Assembly (NCBI GenBank): GCA_965227215.1 | Contig: OZ245729.1 | Location: 1,674,001 to 1,738,000, forward strand | DNA length: 64,000 nt | Direction: 5' to 3' | Source of the DNA: Gracilimonas sp965227215 | Lineage (GTDB): Bacteria; Bacteroidota; Rhodothermia; Balneolales; Balneolaceae | In this document: in pieces, positions 8,250-18,100 of the stretch | Layout: each line of letters opens with the position of its first letter | Position numbering within the stretch: position 1 is the first letter of the stretch | Program-made: the position numbers and the translations under genes | The notes under the pieces: model-generated | Told to the model about the DNA's origin: nothing | Databases searched by the model: none | What the model saw: only the letters and a program-made list of their open reading frames with translations

Positions 8250-8468
8250 TTATCCTTTTACTCCCTTCAAAGTGTAGCCGGAATCATCAATGGCTTTTTC
8301 AAAATCGGACAGCTGAACCCGCGAATCATCAAAAGAAATCTCCGCCGTTTCCTTATCGAGTTCTACGTTTACAGAATCAACTCCTTCTAATGACTGAAGT
8401 GCTGATTCCACAGTGTTTGCACAGCCACTGCAACTCATTCCTGAAATATGTAATGTTATTGTTTTCAT
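8250..8468 (-). CDS. copZ: Copper chaperone, HMA domain
   Basis: This is a 72-aa stand-alone heavy-metal-associated domain with GMSCSGCANTVE, so the two metal-binding cysteines sit in the usual CxxC loop on a beta-alpha-beta-beta-alpha-beta fold. It is the first gene of the leftward copper operon and is followed two bases later by copA. The expected role is delivering Cu(I) to the ATPase in the cytoplasm. Confidence 0.93.
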   Translation of the reverse strand: MKTITLHISGMSCSGCANTVESALQSLEGVDSVNVELDKETAEISFDDSRVQLSDFEKAIDDSGYTLKGVKG

Positions 8469-8842
8469 AGCATTGGTTTTTGAATTTTATTTAAGATAAG
8501 CCTCTCACTGCTTCTTAAAATGCTGAATATTGACCGTTATTTACAGAATTATGTGACAATTAAAATAGCAGCATCGGTTAAACCATAAGCAGAAGGATTG
8601 AAATCCTTTGCCTGTATAAAGGATTAGATTATATCTGATTTAGGATTTCTTCCGGTACACAAGCACGCCGTTCACGGCTGAATTATTGAACAGATATTCT
8701 ATCACATAAAATCCCCGCCATCCTCTAATCCCACAAACCAAGGTTCCTACCCGCTGCATCTACCCACTTATAAACTAATTTTTGCAATTTTTCTCCGTCA
8801 AAGTTTTTATTCTCATGCTTCATTCATAACACCGATTTCCCC
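8469..8842. other. Divergent intergenic region between copZ and the S9 peptidase gene
   Basis: This 374-base region has no gene I can support. It must hold the promoter of the copper operon on one side and of the peptidase on the other. A small inverted repeat AAGGATT-GA-AATCCTT sits at about 8592-8607. I see no clear copper-box operator and no riboswitch. Confidence 0.5.
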
Positions 8843-10915
8843 ATGAAAAAACTGATATCATTTTCTCTCGTTCTTTTACTCTTTGGTGCCGACATCAACG
8901 CCCAACAATTCCCTGAACAGCTGGAATTTAAAGACATTTTTCACGAACCGTTTATACCGGGCACCCGTCCGTCCTTTTCCCATTTCTCACCGGATGGCAA
9001 AACTATTTATTACTCCTGGAGCGACTCGGCCACTTCCGACACGGACCTTTTCCGGGTTGGATTAAGCGGAAAAAATCAGCAGAAAGCCGAAGATGATGTA
9101 GTTCGAAATTATGAGCTCTCCCCGGATGGAAATCACGTGCTTTATACCAAAGACGGAGACCTGATGCTGGCTGATAAGAACTTTGAGAATGAGCGGGTGG
9201 TGGTTGCTTCCAAAGGATTTGACTATGATCCGGTTTGGAGCGCAGATGGCTCCCGATTTGCTTTCGTTCAGAACGGAGATGTATGGGTTTCCGGTGTTGA
9301 GCAGGCTTTTATGAAACAAATTACAAGTCGTAAAGACAATCGCCCAAGTTATAACGTGCGTCACTGGGCCGGCAATAAACTGGTAGTCAGCCAAACCGAT
9401 CGCTCAGAGTATCGCGAAGTCTTTTTCCCGGAATACGCGGACACATTTGTAGAACCCGGCGGAAGTAATCGCGGCATTCCCACCCAAACTATTTCAATTG
9501 CCGGCGTCGACTCCGGAGATGTTGAAATCATTTTTACACATAAAGGATACCTCGATACGGATGTAAGTTCTTCAGGGAACCACCTCGCCATCGACTACAT
9601 CGATCCGCCTATGAAAAACCGGACTATTACGGTTTATGATGTGAATACATTGGAGGCTAAAACGCTTTTTGAAGATCAGACCGAAGGCTGGATGTATAAC
9701 ACCAACATGGAATTTGCCCCGGCCACCGACAAGCTCATGTTTCAAAGCGAGCAGGATGGCTGGAATCATATCTATACCATCAACCCGGATGGCACCGGAT
9801 TTGAGCAGCATACCTTTGGTGAGTACGACATTCCCTGGGCTACCTGGATGGATGAGCGAACCATCGTGATGGCTACCTCTGAAATGGATCCCGGCGAACG
9901 ACAGCTATACAAGCTGGATATCATCAGCAATCTTCCCACCAAGCTTACTACCGAAGAAGGCTACCGCAGAGATTTTGAACTCAGTCATGATCGCCGATAT
10001 GTGGTGTATGAAAAAACTTACTTCAACGAACCCTTCGACCTGTATGTGGTCGATACCATGATCCCAAAAAGAGAAACACAGCTCACTAATTCGGTTCCTG
10101 ATTCTTTTTATGACTATGACTGGCAGGAAGAAGACTACGTGCGCTTTACCGGTCGGGATGGAGAAACACGGATTTCTATGTCGGTATTAAAACCGGCCAA
10201 ACGAAACCCGGATGGTAACCCGGTGGTTGTTTTTGTTCATGGAGCGGGTTCCCTGCAAAACGTGTATAAAGGCTGGTCGAATAATTACTGGCGGGAGTAC
10301 ATGTTCCACCAATATTTAACCCTTCAGGGCTATTATGTGATCGAAGTGGACTATCGCCATAGCACCGGCTATGGACGTAAATTTCGTGAAGATGTCACCA
10401 ACTGGATGGGTAAGTATGAAACAGAGGATATCGAAGACGGACTGGCCTTTCTCGCCGATAATTACGACAAAGCCGACACCTCCCGCGTGGGAATTTATGG
10501 AGGAAGTTATGGCGGATTCATGGCCCTATATGCCGTTGGTGTTTCTCCCGAGCATTTCGATGCTGCCGCCGGATTGCGTTCGGTCACTAACTGGGAAAAC
10601 TATTATTACGCCAATCCCTGGTACACCCTGCCGAGGCTAGGAACTCCGGAAGACAATCCCGAAAATTACGCCCGCAGTTCGCCCATCACCTACGCCGATT
10701 CGCTGGAACAACCGGTTATTCTGCTTCACGGGCTGATTGATGACAATGTCGGCTTTCAGGATGTGGTGCATTACATAGAGATTCTCATTCAAAACGGTAA
10801 TGAAGAATTCGAGATGATGATGTACCCGACCGAGCGCCACAGCTTCCGCGATGAAGATGCCTGGTATGATGAGTACCGTCGTATTTATGAATTCTTCGAA
10901 GAACATTTGAAATAA
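8843..10915 (+). CDS. Secreted S9-family (dipeptidyl peptidase/prolyl oligopeptidase) serine peptidase
   Basis: The 690-aa protein has a signal peptide (about 20 residues ending NAQQ), a TolB/WD40-like beta-propeller of repeated 'FSPDGKTIYYS' and 'SADGSRFAF' strands, and a C-terminal alpha/beta-hydrolase. The catalytic triad is readable: Ser555 in GGSYGGF, Asp633 in HGLIDDNV and His666 in ERHSF. This arrangement is the S9B/S9C architecture that trims dipeptides or oligopeptides in the periplasm. The gene stands alone, with the next gene on the same strand starting 66 bases later. Confidence 0.93.
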   Translation: MKKLISFSLVLLLFGADINAQQFPEQLEFKDIFHEPFIPGTRPSFSHFSPDGKTIYYSWSDSATSDTDLFRVGLSGKNQQKAEDDVVRNYELSPDGNHVLYTKDGDLMLADKNFENERVVVASKGFDYDPVWSADGSRFAFVQNGDVWVSGVEQAFMKQITSRKDNRPSYNVRHWAGNKLVVSQTDRSEYREVFFPEYADTFVEPGGSNRGIPTQTISIAGVDSGDVEIIFTHKGYLDTDVSSSGNHLAIDYIDPPMKNRTITVYDVNTLEAKTLFEDQTEGWMYNTNMEFAPATDKLMFQSEQDGWNHIYTINPDGTGFEQHTFGEYDIPWATWMDERTIVMATSEMDPGERQLYKLDIISNLPTKLTTEEGYRRDFELSHDRRYVVYEKTYFNEPFDLYVVDTMIPKRETQLTNSVPDSFYDYDWQEEDYVRFTGRDGETRISMSVLKPAKRNPDGNPVVVFVHGAGSLQNVYKGWSNNYWREYMFHQYLTLQGYYVIEVDYRHSTGYGRKFREDVTNWMGKYETEDIEDGLAFLADNYDKADTSRVGIYGGSYGGFMALYAVGVSPEHFDAAAGLRSVTNWENYYYANPWYTLPRLGTPEDNPENYARSSPITYADSLEQPVILLHGLIDDNVGFQDVVHYIEILIQNGNEEFEMMMYPTERHSFRDEDAWYDEYRRIYEFFEEHLK

Positions 10916-10981
10916 GCGGGTAGCTCTGAAATTTATTTCTGGTATTAATAGTTAACATCCGGAGAACAACTTACTCCCGTT

Positions 10982-12043
10982 ATGAACCTATTTAAGAGAA
11001 TAATGCTCTGGATTACCGGACTGCTCATCGTCTTCGCTTTACTTATAGCCATCGCAGGCTGGGCAGTTTCCAAGCCCGGTTATGAAGGACCGAAATCAGA
11101 TCACTTCAATGGCACCACCTTTGAGAACCCCGGTGATGTTCCTTCCAAGGATTTCTTTGATGTCATGAAATGGTACTTCCAGCGGGATCAGGGGGAATGG
11201 ACAACAGTGCCTGACGATGAAATCACCTTTGCTGAGCGACCCGAAGATAATGTTACCTCCGGAATGAAAATCACTTATGTGAATCACTCTACCTTCCTGA
11301 TTCAGACTGCCGGCGTGAATATTCTGACGGATCCCGTTTGGAGCGACAGGGTAAGCCCGATGTCGTTTGCCGGGCCCAAACGATTCCGCCCGCCGGGAGT
11401 ACGGTTCGAAGATCTTCCGCCCATCGACCTGGTCATCATCAGTCATAATCACTATGATCATTTAGACATCAACACGCTGAAGAAACTCAATGAACAGTTT
11501 GAACCCAGAGTGATTGTGCCGCTTGGTGTGGATGTGTACCTGAATCAGGAAGGTATTGAAAACACTGTTCCTTTAGACTGGGAAGAAAATCAACCCATTG
11601 ACAGCGACATTACCGTTCACTCGGTTCAGGCGCAGCACTTTTCTGCCCGCGGACTGTTTGACCGGGACAAAACCTTATGGTCCGGCTACGTAATTGATAC
11701 GCCGGTGGGAAGCGTATACTTTGCCGGCGATACCGGCTATGGTGACTTTTTCACTGAAATCGGGAATAACCATCCGGACATTAAAGTGGGGCTCATTCCC
11801 ATTGGTGCCTACAAACCCCGCTGGTTTATGAAACCCATGCATGTGAATCCGGCCGAGGCTATCCAAATCCATAAAGACGTGGGTGCTGAGATTTCCTTTG
11901 GTATGCACTTCGGAACCTTCCCACTCGCCGATGATGGCATGAATGACCCCGAAAACGATTTTACCCAAGCCATGCAGCAGCCCCAAAATGCGGGAGTGAA
12001 TTTCAAGCTACTGACGGAAGGGGATACCTTTCAGATTCAGTAG
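10982..12043 (+). CDS. NAPE-PLD/UlaG-like metallo-beta-lactamase-fold protein
   Basis: The 353-aa protein has one N-terminal membrane helix (about residues 9-29) and then an MBL-fold domain. The metal site reads H155-N-H157-Y-D159-H160 (SHNHYDHLD), followed by AGDTGYG and MHFGTFPLADD. The segment KPMHVNPAEAIQIH resembles the bacterial relatives of N-acyl-phosphatidylethanolamine phospholipase D. It probably faces the periplasm as a membrane-anchored phosphodiesterase or lipase-like enzyme. The substrate is not known. Confidence 0.85.
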   Translation: MNLFKRIMLWITGLLIVFALLIAIAGWAVSKPGYEGPKSDHFNGTTFENPGDVPSKDFFDVMKWYFQRDQGEWTTVPDDEITFAERPEDNVTSGMKITYVNHSTFLIQTAGVNILTDPVWSDRVSPMSFAGPKRFRPPGVRFEDLPPIDLVIISHNHYDHLDINTLKKLNEQFEPRVIVPLGVDVYLNQEGIENTVPLDWEENQPIDSDITVHSVQAQHFSARGLFDRDKTLWSGYVIDTPVGSVYFAGDTGYGDFFTEIGNNHPDIKVGLIPIGAYKPRWFMKPMHVNPAEAIQIHKDVGAEISFGMHFGTFPLADDGMNDPENDFTQAMQQPQNAGVNFKLLTEGDTFQIQ

Positions 12044-12104
12044 GTTTTAATTTCTATAGGGAAACGGAACACCCTTCCCCTAATAAATTCATTCACCACA
12101 TAGG

Positions 12105-12142
12105 AAAACAAAAAGCCCTGCTCAAGTAAATGAACAGGGCTT
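12105..12142 (-). terminator. Terminator of the giant DUF285 gene
   Basis: The arms AAGCCCTG (12113-12120) and CAGGGCTT (12135-12142) form an 8-bp stem with a 14-nt loop. On the minus strand it is followed by TTTTGTTTT. It lies about 30 bases beyond the stop of the 2423-aa gene. Confidence 0.75.
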
Positions 12143-12169
12143 AAATAGAATCTGGGTATAGAAGCTGAC

Positions 12170-15100
12170 TTACTTAATTAGCATCATCTTCTTCGTCTGC
12201 ACGTACTTTCCGGCTACAATGCGGTAGAGGTACATCCCCGAGGCCAGGCGTGATGCATCGAAGTTGACCTGATGCCAGCCGGCCCGCTGCCGTTCTCCGT
12301 TTACCAGCATGGCTACTTTACGGCCCAGCATGTCGAATACTTCCAGGCGCACTTCACTGCTTTGCGGCACGCCGTAGCGGATAACGGTGGTCGGGTTAAA
12401 TGGATTCGGGTAGTTTTGATTCAGCTCAAACTCATCAGGCAGTGCCGCCATCATTTCAGCTGAAGTAATGAAATTCGGATCCGTACGAACTTCCAGGGTA
12501 TCAAGCGACACGATGTTCTCGTTGTTGGCCACCTGTATGGCTACAAAGAAGGTATCGGCATCGGCCCGGGCGGTAATCGCCAGCTCTCCGTTGGTGTTAT
12601 CGAAACTGATGGTCTCTGCCGAGTCTGATATGATATCGAATTTGAATTCCAGCTCATTATCGGGGGTGGCTACGTCGCTCACATGGTCCCAGAGTTTGAG
12701 GATACGGGTGTCTTCCGTTCTGATCTCGTATGGATTAGGCAACCCTTCAAACACCGGCTCATCGTCCACGCCCTGCTGGCCGCCCCAGGCGACAATCATA
12801 TTGTTGGCCTCTCGAAGGGTTTTCATGGCATTGGCACCCGCCTCATCCAATTCGATAGCACCGATGTTGATGCTTACTCCATCCTGCAGGTCTCGTTTCG
12901 ACCATTCCACGAACATCTTACTGGCATTGGCTGAGCTTAAGCCCGATCCTACCAGGAAGCCGGCGATGGAATCCGGTTGAGTAGTAGTCACACTGTTTTG
13001 AGTCAGTGCGGGATTCCCCGGGTTTGCCGGAGATGTTGCTGAAGGCTTACCATTTACAGATCTGCCATTGGCGAATTTACCGGTCGCCGGGTCAATCTCT
13101 GTATAACCATCGTCTGTGCTTTCTTTTGAGCTGCTTGTTTTTGCCAATGTATTTTGGCTGCCTTCAGCATTCTCCGCATCCTCTTTCGGGGCGGCATCAA
13201 AGTACTTCACATTAGACACGTCCCAGCTGCTGATATCCTGATTAAAGGATTCCGCTCCCTGAAACATGCTGGCCATGTTGGTTACCCGGGAGACATCCCA
13301 ATTCAAAGTGTTGTCAAATACTAGCCCGTTATTATCTTGTTTACTCAAGAAATTTGGACTGTAGCCATTATTAAATTTTTTAGCATAACCAAACATCCGA
13401 TAAGTGTTTCTCACTGATGATACATTCCAATTAGTTAGATCTTGGTTAAACTTATCTGCAGAATAAAACATCTCTTTCATATTAACCACAGAAGAAACAT
13501 CCCATTCTCCAATAGGTTGATTAAAACCCCATGTATAATCAAACATCCTTTGCATATCAGTCACCGAGGATACATCCCACTCGCCTATAGGCTGATTAAA
13601 TCTCCTGGTATACTGAAACATATGACTCATATTTCTAACTGAAGATACATCCCACTCGCCTATGGGTTGATTGAAATTATATGAAGTTTTAAACATGTAA
13701 CTCATATCGGTGACCGAGGATACATCCCATTCTTCAAGAGGCTTATTAAATCTGCCGCTACCTGAAAACATATATGCCATGTTTGTTACAGAGGAAACAT
13801 CCCAGCTTCCTATATCCTGATTAAAACTCGAAGCATACTGAAACATATGACTCATATTTCTAACTGAAGATACATCCCACTCGCCTATGGGTTGATTGAA
13901 ATTATATGAACTTTTAAACATGTAACTCATATCGGTGACTGAGGATACATTCCATTTACCTATTGGTTGATTAAAACTGCTTGCATTATAAAACATGTAA
14001 CTCATATCTGTTACCAAAGAAACATCCCAGCTTCCTATATCCTGATTAAAACTAATCGCATGACTAAACATGTCGCTCATATTGGTTACCGAAGAAACAT
14101 CCCAGCTTCCTATAGGCTGGTTGAAGGCTTTGGCTCTTAAGAACATGTGAATCATGGTAGTCACAGATGAGACATCCCAATGGCTAATATCCTGGTTAAA
14201 GGCTTCTGCCCCAGAAAACATACTTCGCATATCAGTAACCGAAGAAACATTCCAGTTTCCTATAGGCTGGTTGAAGGCTTTGGCAAATATGAACATTTGA
14301 AACATGGTAGTCACAGATGAGACATCCCAATGGCTAATATCCTGGTTAAAGGCTTCTGCCCCATAAAACATACTTCCCATATCAGTAACCGAAGAAACAT
14401 TCCAGTTTCCTATAGGCTGGTTGAAGGCTTTGGCAAATATGAACATTTGAAACATGGTAGTCACAGATGAGACATCCCAATGGCTAATATCCTGGTTAAA
14501 GGCTTCTGCCCCAAAAAACATATCTCGCATATTTGTTACGGCTGAGACATCCCAATGACTAATATCTTGATTAAATTCTCTGTTTAGCGAGAATAAACCA
14601 GCCATGTTTGTAATGCCGGACGTTACCGTTGTGGCAAGTAAAAGATTATTTTTATCATCAAAAGTAAGTCGGATTATATCTTCTCTGTCTCTCTTGGTGA
14701 GTAGTATTTTCTCTCCACCTATTTCTAACGAAGCCGTATCCCCAACAGCCGCATATGGTGCTTTGATCGTAACTCCGTTTTCCGCAATATAGAAAAGAGG
14801 AAGATTCATTGTCACGTCCACAGTGCGGATATATGATTCATCAATTGAAGGAATTGACAATGCTGTAGTAATTGTAAAATCAATACCGGATGGATAAGCT
14901 TGTTTTATAGGCTCTAAATCCAGGTTCCAATAACCATCCGTTACTCTATAAAGAGGGGTTTTAAATCCCTCCAGAGCTTGATCCGATGCTGTATCAACAG
15001 CTGCCCAGGTAACCGAAACGATATCAAGGGGAACAGGTATTTCATTAATTGTAAGACTTAATGCCAAGCTATCATCTACAATCCCGGGATTTGTTTTTGA

Positions 15101-18100
15101 AGCTTCCAATAAAAGTTCCCCTAAACTAAACCCTCCATCACTTATCGTAAACCCTTTATCTAACAAATCTTGTTTAGGCTGGCTTCCGAAAACAGTGTAA
15201 TTAACACCACCTACATTTAAAGTCAGATTGCTGTTCACAAATGTTAACTCCGACCAGCCAATGAGCAGAGAATCGTAGTTATTCTGAGACAAGTTTGAAC
15301 CAGCAAGGAATCCAAATGAATTATTATCAAAACGGGTAGCCTTTTCCACACTCCAATCTCCCAGATTTTGATCGAATGCTTCTGCATCAAGAAACATGCC
15401 ACCGAAGTCTGTGACACTGCTTACATTCCATCCGGATATATCCTGATTAAAGCTGGATGCCCCTGCAAATACACCAAACATATTCGTCACGGAACCGGTA
15501 TTCCAGGTTGAAACGTCTCCGTTAAAAGAAGGTGCATTTTGGAATAAACCCTGCATATTTGTTACCGAAGAAACATTCCATTGGCTCAGATCCTGGTTCA
15601 GGGAGTCGGCATTCTGGAACATCTCCCGCATATTGGTCACTTTGGAAACATCCCAGGTGGTGATATCACCATTGAAATTCGTAGCACCGTCAAACATGAA
15701 GCTCATATCGGTGATGGTGGATGTATTCCAGCTACTGAAATCCCCATTCACTTTTTCAGCTGCAAAGAACATTCCCGCCGTAGAAGTCACCCCTGATAGA
15801 TCAGGTGCGTCGGTAGCCTTGTATTCCATGTTTCTGGCCCAGGCAAAGCTATTCGTCATATTTTGCCACTCCACAGCTCCCCACTGGTCGAGACTAATAA
15901 GTTGATCAAGATCTCCGTCTTGTTGTGGACTTAAGTAGAAAGTCGATGCAACAATATTGACTTTATAATCCCCTGCCGTTGCGTAGGTGTGGGTTGGGTC
16001 CGGATCGTCTCCGGTAATGGTTTCCACGGTTCCGTCTCCCCATGAAATTTGGAAATCATAGTCCGTAATATCTGCACCGCCACCCGTTGGAATCGTAACC
16101 GTTTCATTCGCTGAGGTTGTGCGCCATGTGGTGATAAAAGGATTGCCTGCAAGTCCGCCATCCTTGATGATCCAGCCGGCGCCTGTCAATCGGTCCCGTC
16201 CTGTCAGACCCTTCAGGGTATACTGAGTTTCTCCAAAGCTAATAGTGAGATCCGGTTGAACCGATTGAGCACCCCAGCCGGTCAAGATAGAATCATAGTT
16301 AGCAGTAGTAAGCCCTGCGGCATCCATAAAACCTAAGCCTTGGTCTGGATAATCAAAGGCAACCACTTGTGAAATATCCCAATCGGCTAAACTCTGATCA
16401 AAGGCGGTCGCATAGCCAAACATACCTGCCATACTGTCTACCGAAGCCACATTCCACCCACTAATGTCCTGGTTGAATGATTGTGCGTAAGAAAACATGT
16501 TATTCATTCTCTGAACGCTTCCTACATCCCAACCGGAAATATCGCTGTTAAAATTAACGGTGTAGACAAACATTGAATTCATATTCGTAACTCCGGAAAC
16601 ATTCCACCCTGACAGGTCAGGTGTAGCGATCCCCGAAAACATAAACATCCCTTGTGTGGATGTAACCTTGGCCAGGTCCGGATTATCCTCTGCTGTCAGG
16701 TCCAGATTTGGGATGGAAGCAAAACTAGTAGTCATACTTTCCCATTCTATATCTCCCCACTGTGTAACCGAGAGCATATTCCCGGTCGTCTCACTTGCAT
16801 TAAAACTCGGAGTTCCGGCCAGGTACGGGAAATCACCGGATATCTTAATCGTCTTTGTCCCTTCTGTGGTATAGGTTTTGGTTACGGTTGGTGCTGCCCC
16901 ACCAAACTGCTCTACCTCTCCATTCCCCCAGTCAATGCGGAAATCATAATTCGATACGTCCTTCCCATCTATCTGATCGGCCGTCGGGAATGTCGCCGAC
17001 ATGGTGCTGCCACTTATATCCCAGGTAGTTATAAACGGCCGGTTGCCGCGTGGGTCGAGAGTAAGTGATTCAGCATCTCCCAATGCCACATAATTGGCAT
17101 ATTCTACACCCAGCGAAAGTGAACCCAGGGTTGCTTGATTATCGGCAGCTGTTAGTATTACAAACCAGTTCTGGCTGGTTGAATCATACACCGGATCAGC
17201 AATGGTGATCTCGTAGTCATTGGTAATCGACCACGTCAGGTTTTGATCTGTGGTCTCCTGATTACCATTTACATCCTCCAGGGTGTATCGCAGCGTGTCA
17301 GCAAAACCCGGGTGTACCGTAAGGGTATCAACACGGTCTGACAATAACGTGACATTCAATGCCACAGGATTAACGGTAATAACAACGGTATCAGAGGCAC
17401 TACCAAAGTCTTTATCAATAGCCGCGATCACAACTTCTGCCTCACCATAGGTATTTGGCGTTAGCGTAAATGACAATGCATCCGTTGCCTGGTCAATCTC
17501 TACATTCACCAGATTCTCATTACTGTTGCTAAGTAGGCCAAAACCAAGGTCTGCCGCCGGCTCTTCCACATCATTGAACACAGTCGTCAGATCCACATCA
17601 TTTATGGTTCCGTCTTCATCCACGATAAAATCCGCAACAGGACTTACTACCACAGGCGCATCATTGATCGGATTCACCGTAATGGTGAAGCTATCCTGTA
17701 CGGTTAGTCCACCGGCGTCTTCGGCTTGAATGGTGATATCGGCCGTTCCGGAAGAATCCGGCTGGTATGATAGCGTCAGAAGATCGGTCGTGTTATTTAT
17801 GGTGGCCGTCACCAAGGAAGTATCACTATTTGTGATTATTGTATAAGTGAGTTCCCCCGAGGCTTGCTCTCCATCAGCAAACACCGTCGTCAAATCAATG
17901 GTACTCTCCGCAGCGTCCTCATCCACGGTAATATCGGCTATAGCGCTTGCTACCATCGGTGCCGTATTCCCCACTTCTACCTCCACATAGCTGCTGGAGG
18001 TCGTGGCTCCAGCATCGGTGCCGTCGCTCGGTGTAACATCTACCCGAAGGAATGTGCCGGCATCAGCACTTGCCACCGTGTAACTGGAACTGAAGGCCCC

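Noticed and set aside
8592..8607. AAGGATT-GA-AATCCTT as a copper operator
   Set aside because: The loop is only two bases and the sequence lacks the CueR or CsoR/CopY box patterns. It may be part of a decayed repeat.
13240..14610. Regular 75/150-nt repeats resembling a CRISPR or satellite array
   Set aside because: The period is a multiple of three and the frame is open throughout. Units translate to DUF285 repeats inside one gene and there are no variable spacers between identical repeats.
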